A DNA stretch of 64,000 bases from Aureobasidium sp. EXF-3400 (lineage: Eukaryota; Ascomycota; Dothideomycetes; Dothideales; Saccotheciaceae): contig SWBL01000022.1 in the NCBI GenBank assembly GCA_024195585.1, positions 1-64,000 on the forward strand. The letters are read 5' to 3'. A model generated the notes under the pieces. The model had not been told where the DNA came from. It made no database searches and saw only the letters and a list, made by a program, of their open reading frames with translations. Made by a program: the position numbers and the translations under genes. Of this stretch, positions 54,139 through 64,000 are shown piece by piece (position 1 is the first letter of the stretch; each line of letters opens with the position of its first letter).

Positions 54139-56121
54139 ATGATGAGAGGTCAATTGCAGTGGTCCCGAGCGCAGGCAGCACGGAGAGCTGTTCAATTCCA
54201 TGCGCGACCAGCCTTCCGACAGTCCCAACAAGTGCGCCATGCATCGACCGAGCTCAAGCAAGAGGTCGCTCGCAACGAGAAGATTGGAGACGCACGCTCA
54301 GGTCTTACCCGCATCAAGAACCTGCTAGTCGGAACCTCGATCGTCGCCATCCTCGGATTTGGTTACCTCTACGTTACCGACACACGAGCAACCTTCCACC
54401 AATGGCTCGTCCCTCGTGTGTTGCGCACTATATACCCCGATGCCGAAGACGCCCACAAGACCAGCAACAAGATTCTCAAGGCTCTGTACTCTGTCGGTCT
54501 ACACCCTCGTGAAAGAGGCAACCCGGATATCAATGGAGACTTGAAGGTCGAGGTGTTTGGACATGTCTTGGACAACCCCATCGGAACCTCTGCTGGTCTG
54601 GACAAGAACGCAGATATCCCCGACGTCGTGCTGGGCTTCGGTGCTGGTATCGTCGAGGTTGGCGGTATCACTCCCAGGCCACAGGAGGGCAACCCTAAGC
54701 CTCGTGTCTGGCGTATCCCTTCGCAGAATGCTCTCATCAACCGCTACGGTCTCAACTCTGAAGGTGCCGACAGTGTTGCTACTCGTCTTCGCCAGCGACT
54801 GCGCGAATTTGCATATGCTCTCGGTCTTGGTCTTGACCCTGTGGCAGAGCAGTCTGTCTTGGATGGTCACGCTGGCGTGCCCCCTGGCAGTCAGATGCCC
54901 GGTCGCTTGCTCGCTGTTCAAATTGCCAAGATGAAGGTGACCCCCGACAGCGATATCGATGCCATTGCTCAAGATTACGTCTACTGTGTCAATCAACTCG
55001 CCAAGTACGCTGATATCTTGGTCGTCAATGTTTCGTCGCCAAACACCCCTGGTCTGCGTAACTTGCAGCAGGCCGCTCCGTTGACCAAAATTCTGACTGC
55101 TGTTGTTGACGCTGCCCAAGCTGCTGACCGCAAGACGAAGCCTGCTGTTATGGTCAAGGTCTCTCCTGACGAGGATAGCGATGAGCAAGTCAGTGGCATC
55201 TGTGGTGCTGTCTGGGCCAGTGGCGTCGACGGTATCATTGTTGGAAACACTACCAACAAGCGCCCCGATCCTCTACCCGTCGGTCATCTTCTCCCTCAAA
55301 AGGAGCAGACCATCATGCTCGAGACTGGAGGCTACTCTGGTCCTCAACTTTTCGAACGCACCGTTGCCCTGGTCAAGAAGTACAGAGCTGCTCTGGACAA
55401 AGGACCCAACGAGAGTAAGCCCGAGACCAAGTCCGAGACCAAGCCCTCGCCCAAGAAACTCGAAGCACCCAAGCAACCAGAAAAGTCCGAATTCCAACTC
55501 GAGACCGAAGCAATGAAAGCCAAGATCAGACAACAGCTGCACCAAAAGTCCGACTCGACCAAAACCGCCGCTCCCAACAGTCTAGACGCCGAAACAAAGT
55601 CTGCGATCGAATCAAGCGTAAAACGCGATCTCAAGAACTTGAAACCTAAGACTGAGGATGCCGATAAGGACAGCCGCAATCAATCCATCATTCAGATTCC
55701 TGATAACCATATCCCATTCCCTGGTTCCTCGACTCTCACCACTACTCCCGCAGTAGTCACATCTTCTCCCTCGCCCATCAAGTCCGCAGTATCATCTGCT
55801 GCTTCCACCGTCAAAGAGACACTCACCCCCAACTCCAAATCTTCCTCTACACCCGCTCCCTCAACACCCACAAAGGCAACATCCCTCTCCACACCAGCTC
55901 AACTGCCCACAAAGGAAAAGGTCATTTTCGCTACTGGTGGTATCACCAATGGCAAACAGGCTTTGGAAGTGTTGAATGCGGGTGCTAGTGTTGCTATGGT
56001 GTATACTGCTATGGTTTATGGAGGTGCAGGTACCATTACGAGGATTAAACAGGAGATGAGGGAGGAGATCCATGGGGAGGAGGCTAAGTTGCCGAGTTCT
56101 GCTCCTAGGAGTGAGAGATGA
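54139..56121 (+). CDS. Dihydroorotate dehydrogenase, mitochondrial class 2, with large insert
   Basis: Oxidises dihydroorotate to orotate with ubiquinone in the mitochondrial inner membrane (pyrimidine synthesis, step 4). Single exon, 660 aa from ATG 54139; the frame extends upstream only to a GTG at 54130. Presequence residues 1-37, membrane helix about 63-80 (LLVGTSIVAILGFGYLYV). FMN barrel: GTSAGLDKNADIPD, then GGITPRPQEGNPKPR, NRYGLNSEGAD, VNVSSPNTPGLRNLQ with the catalytic Ser region at 299-300, VMVKVSPDEDSDEQ and VGNTTNKRPD. The final FMN-phosphate part is VIFATGGITNGKQALEV and AMVYTAMVYGGAGTITRIK. Between KKYRAALDKGP and VIFATGG lies an insert of about 175 residues, about 420-594, Ser/Thr/Lys/Pro-rich and not part of the barrel. 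Usual length is 400-550 aa. No frameshift is evident. Confidence 0.93.
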   Translation: MMRGQLQWSRAQAARRAVQFHARPAFRQSQQVRHASTELKQEVARNEKIGDARSGLTRIKNLLVGTSIVAILGFGYLYVTDTRATFHQWLVPRVLRTIYPDAEDAHKTSNKILKALYSVGLHPRERGNPDINGDLKVEVFGHVLDNPIGTSAGLDKNADIPDVVLGFGAGIVEVGGITPRPQEGNPKPRVWRIPSQNALINRYGLNSEGADSVATRLRQRLREFAYALGLGLDPVAEQSVLDGHAGVPPGSQMPGRLLAVQIAKMKVTPDSDIDAIAQDYVYCVNQLAKYADILVVNVSSPNTPGLRNLQQAAPLTKILTAVVDAAQAADRKTKPAVMVKVSPDEDSDEQVSGICGAVWASGVDGIIVGNTTNKRPDPLPVGHLLPQKEQTIMLETGGYSGPQLFERTVALVKKYRAALDKGPNESKPETKSETKPSPKKLEAPKQPEKSEFQLETEAMKAKIRQQLHQKSDSTKTAAPNSLDAETKSAIESSVKRDLKNLKPKTEDADKDSRNQSIIQIPDNHIPFPGSSTLTTTPAVVTSSPSPIKSAVSSAASTVKETLTPNSKSSSTPAPSTPTKATSLSTPAQLPTKEKVIFATGGITNGKQALEVLNAGASVAMVYTAMVYGGAGTITRIKQEMREEIHGEEAKLPSSAPRSER

Positions 56122-56292
56122 ATGTGGAGGATAGAGGACTGGGTTTTGGGAGGAAGGAAGGATGGGGAATGGGGGGGGTTTGTACAGTATGGAGAAAGTT
56201 TAGATTATGCATCGATTTTGTTTTCTATCATGTTCCCTGCTATCCTTTTCATGCTATCTGAATCTTGTGGAAGAAGCTCAGAATGTGATCGT

Positions 56293-57912
56293 CTACTCAA
56301 CATGCACTTTCCCTCTCTTCCTCAACCCCAACAGATCCTTTCCAAACGACACAATCCACGCAGTCGTAAACATCAACAACAGCAACGGCGACAACACAAT
56401 ACTCAACCCCTGATGCACCCTAGCATACGGCAAATGCCCACCCCAAAACACGCATAACGCGCCGTAAATACCCCTCACCGGCCTTGTATTCTTCAATCTT
56501 TCGAATATCGAGTTTTGCTCAGGAGGACCATTATTGGTTACTTTGTCAAATACTGATGGCAGTAATGTAGCGTGATATTTCTCTCGTAGCGTATCATAGT
56601 GCTGTTTATCGTAGAGTGACCAGAATTCTGGTGCTGTGTAGAAGGCGTGGGCGTATAAACATTTTAGACCATCGAGTTCTTTGGTTTTGGCTTCTATGGC
56701 GCGGTTTGCTGCGATAAAGTCGTTGCGGTTGCGAGGGCCAGGGCCCCAGACGCCCACGTTGATCACTCGGAGGCTGTCTTGAGAGTAATGTTTTCCCTTT
56801 GGTGTGAGTGGGTATGGAGCATTGAGTTTCAAAGGACACAACCAAAGTGGGTATAGACTGAACTCTTCGTCGAGGTAGTTGATGAAGTCTGGTGTTGTGC
56901 TGTAGGGAAACCCTATATCTTGGACGATGAATTCGTTTGCGAGGCCTGATTTGTGGAGAGCGGTGTACATTGTTTTTGTGTGGATGAGGTCGTCGAGAAG
57001 GTAGCGGGTTAGGTTGTTGAAAGGGGCGAAGTGGTATTTGAAGGCGTGGTAGCCTCCCCAGAAGGCGCCTCTGTCGAAGCGGAAGAGGTAGTCTTTGATG
57101 GGGACCACTTCGGTCACGGAGCGAGAAGAATTCGAAGAATGGATCCTTTGCTCGAGGATCTCTTGGGCGTGGACGTAGAACCAGGGGTCGGATCTCGAGA
57201 GGTACTTCGTGATTGGGCAGCCAGGGCTTGGTGTGTTGACCATACGACCTGCGATGACTAAGCCGCTGTCTTTGGAAAACATGATACCATCCAGATATTG
57301 AATCTTGTCGTCCGCCGTATAGGACTTAATGCACTCTACTGCCCCTACAGCACTTGTGACCTCCTGGTATTCCAGCTCCATGAAGTTGCCGGCCTCCACT
57401 AGCTGGACCTCAATCTCGGTCACGACACCCAATGTTCCGAAAGAGCCTGCCGCACCGTGAAATAGATCCGAGTTCTCAGAGCGAGAAGCACGTACAACTT
57501 CTCCATTTCCCAGCACAATCTCGATGCTGTTCACAATATTGTCGAAGACGCCGTGTCTGAAAGACGAACTCTCACCAGAGGTACCGCTGAAACCACCACC
57601 AACAGTAATATTCCTGAACTCCATGATGACAGGACCGACAAGTCCATATGGTAATGTGGCATCGACCAGTTTCTCCATGGAAACATTGGGCTCCACGATC
57701 GCAACTCGCTTCTCAGGATCGATACTCAAGATCTCGGTGAAGTCGCTGGTGGAGATCATCTTCTTGCGGTCTTTCTCCTGGCTTCGTGTACTGCTGGTAC
57801 TGCCATGGAATATCCTGAATGGTTCCTTGCGGTCATAGAAAGAGCGGACTTGAGTTGCGACCCGCTTTGTTCGCTGGTTGTGAGCCTCAAGGGCCCGGTC
57901 GTTTTCTGACAT
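56293..57912 (-). CDS. FAD-binding oxidoreductase, DHCR24 (delta24-sterol reductase)-like
   Basis: Vanillyl-alcohol-oxidase-type FAD enzyme. Single exon, 539 aa. The FAD domain includes KRVAIVEPNVSMEKLVDAT, then MEFRNITVGGGFSGTSGESS with the SSFRHG that parallels SSSHKYG in DHCR24, and LFHGAAGSFGTLGVVTEIEV. The cap/C-terminal half has FRFDRGAFWGGYHAFKY, then WLCPLKLNAPYPL and LRVINVGVWGPGP, matching DHCR24-like fungal proteins (PLWLCPLK motif). A C-terminal hydrophobic segment (LSIVLSPLLLLMFTTAWIV) could be a membrane anchor. Fungi make ergosterol and have no confirmed need for C24 reduction by this route, so the true substrate is open. 171 bp from the convergent dihydroorotate dehydrogenase gene. 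Confidence 0.88.
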   Translation of the reverse strand: MSENDRALEAHNQRTKRVATQVRSFYDRKEPFRIFHGSTSSTRSQEKDRKKMISTSDFTEILSIDPEKRVAIVEPNVSMEKLVDATLPYGLVGPVIMEFRNITVGGGFSGTSGESSSFRHGVFDNIVNSIEIVLGNGEVVRASRSENSDLFHGAAGSFGTLGVVTEIEVQLVEAGNFMELEYQEVTSAVGAVECIKSYTADDKIQYLDGIMFSKDSGLVIAGRMVNTPSPGCPITKYLSRSDPWFYVHAQEILEQRIHSSNSSRSVTEVVPIKDYLFRFDRGAFWGGYHAFKYHFAPFNNLTRYLLDDLIHTKTMYTALHKSGLANEFIVQDIGFPYSTTPDFINYLDEEFSLYPLWLCPLKLNAPYPLTPKGKHYSQDSLRVINVGVWGPGPRNRNDFIAANRAIEAKTKELDGLKCLYAHAFYTAPEFWSLYDKQHYDTLREKYHATLLPSVFDKVTNNGPPEQNSIFERLKNTRPVRGIYGALCVFWGGHLPYARVHQGLSIVLSPLLLLMFTTAWIVSFGKDLLGLRKRGKVHVE

Positions 57913-59117
57913 GATTATGTAGTTGGGATACCGCTACGATAGCAGATGGATATAGAAGATCTTTCCCGAGATCAGATGCTCGTTTGGAGTGTAGGTGTTC
58001 GTACGAAGGTTGCAGGGCTGATACAGTTTTGTAGCCGGTGTTTCGATTGAGACCTTGATGATCGGACAACGCGACTGGCTGAGGAGTAACAACACTGATT
58101 TGGAAGATTGGCTAGTAGAAAGTGTAGAGCACGTCAACTCCAATGGACTGAGATGGTTCCTGCTAGTCCTTGTTGGTTGTTACGTCAGTACTTTGACGGT
58201 TACTAAAAAGCCGAAGCTTCCGAGCTGTTCGTAAGGATTGATATCAGAGCACAATTGGGGCAGAGTAGCATGTGCACATTTGCAATCAACATCTTGCAAA
58301 GTGAGACTTCGATCTCGCTACATTCAATGTCAATAGTGTTTAGGAGAAAGGGTTGTACATTGGAACAGCATTAGTATGTTGGGAACTCTATGCTTGGCGT
58401 TTGTTGAGGACGTCTAGCATCTATTAGTAACGATCACCCACCGATTCTCCTTCTCGATACATACTTCTCTTACATCGTGCACTCCCAGCCACCACCACCG
58501 ACAACAGCACAAGGCATTGAGATCATGCCCAGTAGTTCTCTGAATAGAGCGTGTCTGGTCTCGTAACGAGTATCTCCGTCCATGCGGTTGTCAACGCCAC
58601 TCGATGCCTGAAGGCGGAGGCTGTGAGCGCCCATGCCATTGTCGTCGCGGCCTCTACCAAAACCATCTTCATGCCCCGATTCGCGGAACCTCTTGCAGAT
58701 GTTGTATACATCTTCTTTGTACCCTAATCTTTTGAGTTTTTTACTTTAGGCACAGCCTGGCAGCGCCTTGATGTCTTCCGCTCCTCATCACATGTTATGA
58801 CTTTGTCATGCATGTACATATAGATTGACCTATGAGATCGAGGGAGGCGCAACCTCAGGTAGGTTGGCACTTGTCTACTCAGTAAAACTCGCCGCTTTTC
58901 TCTTGCAACCCGACCACATCAGCCGCTCGAAGATGCGTCTATCGAATTGGCTGCAGCCCGCTGCCTCAGCCCTGCTGACATGGACCAAAACGACCATGAG
59001 TTATATCCAGCCGCCATAACATAAATATGCGATAAATACACCAGACACTATCCTTGCTTTCATTTCCTCCACTATTGACGAGTCACGGCATTTGGCAAGC
59101 ATACTTTATCTGTTGCC
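57913..59117. other. Divergent intergenic region, 1.2 kb
   Basis: Lies between the DHCR24-like gene start and the DUF3176 gene start. Small frames, including minus 58523-58711, are not supported. No repeat or RNA gene was recognised. Confidence 0.45.
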
Positions 59118-61873
59118 ATGAGTGGACCACTCCCAGTACCGGCTTTCTCACGTTCTCGCAGCGTGTCCCAATCTAGCCATCACAGCAATTATGGTGGTTT
59201 GCAAGAGCATCCAACCGTCGCTCCTCAAGAGCCCCTTCTCTCCTCAATCAATACGCCTGAGCAGGAGTCTCAATCAACGTATGCCCAGGCTTCTCCATCT
59301 TTCTATATGGCGACAAAGCTTACTGTAGCCAACAGTATACCTCAGATTCATACAACGACGACTGTAGACGATAGGGAGCACCGCGTACGAATTTCTGAAG
59401 CCTTATAGCGACTAGAGAGGACATGGTACCTTGAGGCGTTCTGCCTTCTCTGCAGTGCCGCTTGCGCAACCCTTATCGCCATCTTCCTCGTTTCCATCGA
59501 TAACACTCACGTTGAAAGTTGGCATCATTACTTCTCTATCAACACAGTTGTGTCAACGTTCGGAGTAATCTTCAAGTTGACTCTCCTCATGGCAGTTTCT
59601 GCTGCTCTTGCACAGGGGAAGTGGACATGGTTTCAAAAGAGAGCGGACACTCTGAGTACGTTCGAAGCCATTGATGCTGGGAGTCGCGGCACAGTCGGAA
59701 GCCTCAAGCTTTTGTTGCGCATGCGTGGACAGTAAGTTCTCGTTGGCCGCCTAACCGTACATCGTGTCTTACACATGTCCCAGACATCTAGTTTCTGCAG
59801 GAGCACTTGTCATAACCCTCGGGTTCATGATTCAACCTTTCCTCCAATCAGCCATCTCCGAACACGGACGCCTTATCAAAATGGACACGTCCAATACGAA
59901 TGGCACAAGCGCTGTTATCGGCAGATCAAGAAAACTTGATACTGGCACCCAATGTGTACAATCGATCGAAGCCAACTATCCCAAAATCGATACCACACCC
60001 GATTTTGCTATCAGTGCTTCTCTGTATGATGGCCTGAACGCAGCATTGGGCCGTGGGTATCCAAACGTGTCCTTCACGTGTATTTCTGGTAACTGCACGT
60101 GGCCCGAATACGTATCAATAGCCGTACGCAGCACCTGCTTTGACATCTCTGATCATCTGGAGAGGGCAAGCTCATCAGCTGTGAATGACTCCATGGACAG
60201 CTCTAAGCCAGAAACAGGAGTGGTAATGTACCCCACAGCACCACCATCAGCATCGTCCGATGTCAGAGATCAACCATCAACGTATGTAGTGCCATCGTCC
60301 ATTCCAGAAGGTTATGCAATGCCATCATCCATTGCAGAAACTTCGGTGGCTCTGACAGCTTCCGAGGACGTATCGGCTCTATCAGCTTTCGGCCACATCC
60401 CGACTGGTAACTCCAAGGTAGCACCTATTCGATCTACAGCAACTCGAGCAACTGCGGGACTAGACAAGAGAGCATCTTCCGGTGTTCAGACACCGTCGGT
60501 GAGCCCGTCACAATCTCCAGCGATGTGGACGGATTGGACACTGGGACATCTCCGCTTGACTTTGTCAAACACGAACCCAGGTTTGCGAGAATCAAACACT
60601 TTCGCTGTTCTTCAAGCAGCTGTGGTGGCCGATCCGAATTGCACGATCAATTTTCAAAACTCTCAGACATTACTAGCTGCATTTACGATAATCCGAACCA
60701 ACAATACACACACTCTAGGCAGCGCAGACTGGGATGCCGCAGACGCATCGGCTATGGAGTGTGGACTAGAGTTGGCGCTCAATGTCTACAACTCTTCCGT
60801 TGTTAACAACGTTCTGCTAGAGCAAGTTGTAGCAAGCGTTTCGCGAAAGGTCCCGAAATCGTGGCTACCGTCAAGGGTCGATCAGAGTGGCGTGCTCCCC
60901 AATGGGTCCGTGGGCGATCCAGGCACATTGGAGTCAAATCCGATTTACCATGATATATTCATGTATCGCGACGACTACGCTCTGGACCCTTCTCCTTTGC
61001 AAATGAAGAACGCAAGTAACTTCACCATGACGCAAAAGACTCTGCTTAGCACAGTCGACTTTTTAACATCATTGATCAGGCAAGACAACGACAATGGAAC
61101 AGTCAAAGCAGTGCCTCAGGCTAATAAGTCTATACTCTACACTTACGGTAGTGCGATTCTGCAACCACTTCTCAACCAGACAAACACAACTGCTGCATTC
61201 GATGCCATAGCCAAAAGTATGAGTAATGCAGTTCGCAATATTGGGACAGAGCCCATGAGGGGTACAACAAAGCAATGGGTCAGATTCTATCGAGTTCGAT
61301 GGGCTTTTCTAGCTCTACCTTTGTCTTTGATCACAAGTAAGTCGCAGTATGACTACGGACTTACGTGCACAAGTACTGATTTATCTTTTAGTTGGCACAG
61401 TATTCTGCATACTTACGATTGCCCACACGCACAAAGTTCATGTGCCTAACTGGAAAGCCAACAGTATAGCTACAATGATACATGGACCCGACGAAGCGCT
61501 TCGACATCACTTGCGAACTCAAAACCACATCTACTCTTTAGCTGTGGCTAGTGAGACCGTGGCTAAGCTCAAATCGGTGACCCCTGGAGGGCCTGAAGGG
61601 TTTGCTCTCACTGCCGCGGATCAACCTATGACCAGAATATCTCGACCCACGACACCAATGAGGGACGAGGAAGAGCATGAGATGGATGTTCTCAAGGTTG
61701 CTGCTAAATCTCAGACTCGTGATTCAGCCGTCACTTTGGTCGACCCACAGAGTTTTAGAGGAGCGGCAGCAGGGAATGTTCGGCCAGTGTCACCAGTATC
61801 CGCTGGTCCTGGCTGGAGTGACGTGCCAATTGACGATGCATCTACACCATTGGAAATCAGAACAAGTACGTAA
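59118..61873 (+). CDS. DUF3176-type multi-pass membrane protein
   Basis: Fungal-specific membrane protein of unknown function. Exons 59118-59363, 59409-59731, 59784-61336 and 61392-61873 (introns 45, 52 and 55 bp) give 867 aa, an exact multiple of three. The cytosolic N-terminus (MSGPLPVPAFSRSRSVSQSS) is followed by helices at LEAFCLLCSAACATLIAIFL, INTVVSTFGVIFKLTLLMAV and SAGALVITLGFMIQPFLQSA, with GKWTWFQKRADTLSTFEAID, the hallmark loop of DUF3176 proteins. A large lumenal/extracellular domain has FTCISGNCTWPEYVSIAVRS, cysteines and many N-glycosylation sequons. A last helix (WAFLALPLSLIT, spliced to IGTVFCILTIAHTHK) precedes a cytosolic tail. Intron 1 is the least certain: the donor at 59364 removes a stop and keeps frame, but the alternative of a separate first ORF cannot be excluded. 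Confidence 0.82.
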
Positions 61874-63410
61874 GGTGTTTACAGAGTACTGGATGAGCAC
61901 ATGGACGGCTACATTCGCTTGTTTCAACGAGAAATCGATTTCTGCACGTCTATATTTCTAATCAAGGATGTTCTTTGTACATTTGAGCAGACAGCCTATA
62001 TGCGGTACGCAACACGGCCCAGATATTAAGCCGCAGCCACACCTATCTGCTTATACACGATCATTTCCTTTCCCCATGGTTCGAGTGCTGAGTTTGCAAC
62101 TACCGAATCAATATTAAGTGATCTTCGCTATCTCGAAGCGCTATTACCATACTAATGGCTATTCTTACTTGCGACATGTATTTTGCACATTCACTTCCAG
62201 CACACCTATTCTTTCGCACGTATTCTATCGCACCGATCTCGTGTTAAACAATAGATATTCTCTTGGCACAAGACACACAACCAAAACAGGAAATCAGTCT
62301 CAAAAGACTATCCTGTTGATCCAAAGATAGCAAAGTACACTCATTGAATTACCATAAATAGCACATGCGTTTTCCATCATACACACCCATCCCCCTCTCG
62401 TTTGGCGTAAAACGTAACAGGTACATGTAAAAGGTACAAATCCTACACATATCGTTCAACATGCATGAACCCATTCGAGTTCAAGCAGCAAGCACTTCAG
62501 ACATGTGCTGCAACGATAAAAAGGGGCTGACACTTATACAAAGTAAGTCATAGCAAGGCGTAAGACAAGCCACAAATCTTACTGTTTATCTCTGAGCAGC
62601 GGATCTTTGTGTAGTGTCAACGGGTGTAAAGAGACTTTGACGGGTCTGTCAAGTAGATTTGTTCTTGCAAACGTTTGTGCAGCGTGGGAGGGTACAAAAG
62701 GGGTGCGGTGATATTAGAACGGCACTCGAAGACGGAGCCAGTCGCGTGGAGCGAAAGCGATAGTGGTGGTATTGATTATGCAAGCAATAGAAGAGGTATT
62801 TGAAGCTATAGATGGAAATCCCAATGGTGTCAAGAGCTATTGGTTTATGATAAGATGATCACTTTATACGAGAAATACGGGGGAGGAAAGCGAAGATGTA
62901 CAATGCAAGTGTTTTACTTGAGACAATAGATTGTGGAGGTTGCAAAGCAGATCTTCCTCTTTATCAAAGATGTGATGGTCAGAGCCTCTCGGAGGTGGTG
63001 GACTCATTGATCTTCAACAAGCAATCTCAGGTCGTCTCGAGTTGCTGACAACAGAGTGCAGAGACCCATGGCGTACATCAAATATCAAGCATGCTGTGCA
63101 GGCAGATCAGGGTGCTCGAGAGATGAGGAGGGGAAAGGATAAAGTCATGACAGGGGTAAACAGAAAGAGCACTTGGCCAAAGTGACGCGGGCTACAGGGG
63201 CTCCACAGCAGGGCAAGGAGAGAGCTTGAGCTTGGGCCACTCGTTCGGATGTCGGCTCGCCGTCGATTGACAGTCGTCGCGTGGGAGTTGCGTATTCTCT
63301 GGAAAGACGATCGTGAGCAAGAGAACCAGCAACCTCATTCGCGACCTGTTCTGACTTTGCTTCTTTCTTGTCGCTAGTTCCGCAATCGCTGTCTAGTCTG
63401 GATAGAGAAC
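61874..63410. other. Intergenic region, 1.5 kb
   Basis: Between two plus-strand genes: 3' UTR of the DUF3176 gene and promoter of TRAPPC13. No reading frame, repeat or RNA gene that I can support. Confidence 0.5.
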
Positions 63411-64000
63411 ATGGCTCAAGCGCGTGCTGGAAGTGTCACTGGTACTGGCGCGTCACCGCATAGCGTCAGTTTGAAGGTGTTGAGGTAAATCATGAACGAC
63501 CGCCTGGCTCTGGTGCTGTGTTGGATGAGCTGCTTGCTGACAGGGAGTTCTACCACTCACACAGACTATCGCATCCATCACTATCTCCCGCGCATACGCT
63601 ACCAGGCACCGATCATATCGCAAAAGCGTCGCTACCATATCCTGCTGCACCAGCAGATGCGTTTCCACTCTCACCGTTACTGGCACTACCTCCTGCTTTT
63701 GGCGCTGCCTACGTGGGTACTGTTTTCTCTTGCACCCTGTGCGCGAACAACGAATTGCCGCCTTCTTCTCCTGTCGTCGTACGAGATGTCCAACTAAGTG
63801 CCGAACTTCAAGTGCCGAGCGGCAGCATCGCGTTGCCGCTCGAAGGTCCAGATGCTGCAGAAGAACAAGATAGCCAACCAGCACAGACATTGCAGCGGGT
63901 TGTACGGCATGAGCTACGCGAAGACGGTCCTCACGTACTGGCCGTCACTGTCACCTATCAAGAAACGCGAGATGACGCTACGAACAAGCGGACGTTCAGA
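63411..64000 (+). CDS. TRAPPC13-like TRAPP complex subunit, 5' part (runs off the window)
   Basis: Subunit of the TRAPP tethering complex in vesicle trafficking (DUF974 family). Exon 1 is 63411-63484 (MAQARAGSVTGTGASPHSV, then SLKVLR). I chose the acceptor at 63564 (cacacag) because it gives SLKVLRLSHPSLSP, as in TRAPPC13; an earlier acceptor at 63543 would insert a seven-residue linker. Intron is 63485-63564 (80 bp). Exon 2 reads through PPAFGAAYVGTVFSCTLCAN, then VVVRDVQLSAELQVPSGS and LQRVVRHELREDGPHVLAVT, with YQETRDDATNKRTFR at the window end. AAYVGxxFSCTLCANNE and HVLAVTVTY are hallmark segments of the family. The remainder lies beyond the window. Confidence 0.88.

Overview
The window is nuclear DNA of a filamentous ascomycete fungus (Pezizomycotina; Dothideomycetes is my guess, from general resemblance only). 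The reasons are compact genes with short GT..AG introns (about 45-115 bp), CTAAC-type branch sites, and typical fungal families: fungal rhodopsin-like 7TM protein, DUF1996-WSC protein, ATO acetate permease, NACHT protein, DUF3176 protein, Rex3 and DUF676 lipase. I joined exons by hand from splice sites, frame and family resemblance. Almost every joined model closes as a multiple of three.

Layout. 1-3.9 kb: 5' end of prolyl-tRNA synthetase (minus), a head-to-head pair of small secreted proteins sharing a subtilisin-propeptide-like pattern, and an ATO/GPR1 acetate permease. 4-11.2 kb: gene-poor, with one MARVEL-like membrane protein in the middle. 11.2-17.5 kb: one very large NACHT protein (about 2,066 aa) with a long TPR-like tail, a candidate fungal NLR. 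17.9-25.1 kb: FAD monooxygenase, coiled-coil/zinc-ribbon protein with an internal repeat, CsbD-like stress protein, class I methyltransferase and spermidine synthase. 25.1-27.4 kb: gene-free. 27.4-33.6 kb: DUF1996-WSC secreted protein, Rex3 RNA exonuclease and Lpl1-like lipase. 33.9-38.8 kb: a disordered protein, a YTH-domain reading frame that may be its C-terminus, and a disordered protein with a SUMO-interacting motif. 38.8-40 kb: two small convergent reading frames that look homologous. 40-50.2 kb: rhodopsin-like receptor, HIT hydrolase, NmrA-like reductase, small orphan, and a divergent MFS transporter/FAD oxidoreductase pair. 50.4-57.9 kb: housekeeping block with complex I NDUFA5-type subunit, membrane PDI, mitochondrial dihydroorotate dehydrogenase with a large insert, and DHCR24-like reductase. 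59-64 kb: DUF3176 membrane protein and the 5' end of TRAPPC13.

No tRNA, rRNA, CRISPR array or intact transposon was recognised. Most genes look like ordinary core genome. The most unusual items are the giant NACHT-TPR gene, the divergent propeptide-like pair, the convergent small reading-frame pair at 38.9-39.3 kb, the unresolved YTH gene structure, and the roughly 175-residue insert in the dihydroorotate dehydrogenase barrel.
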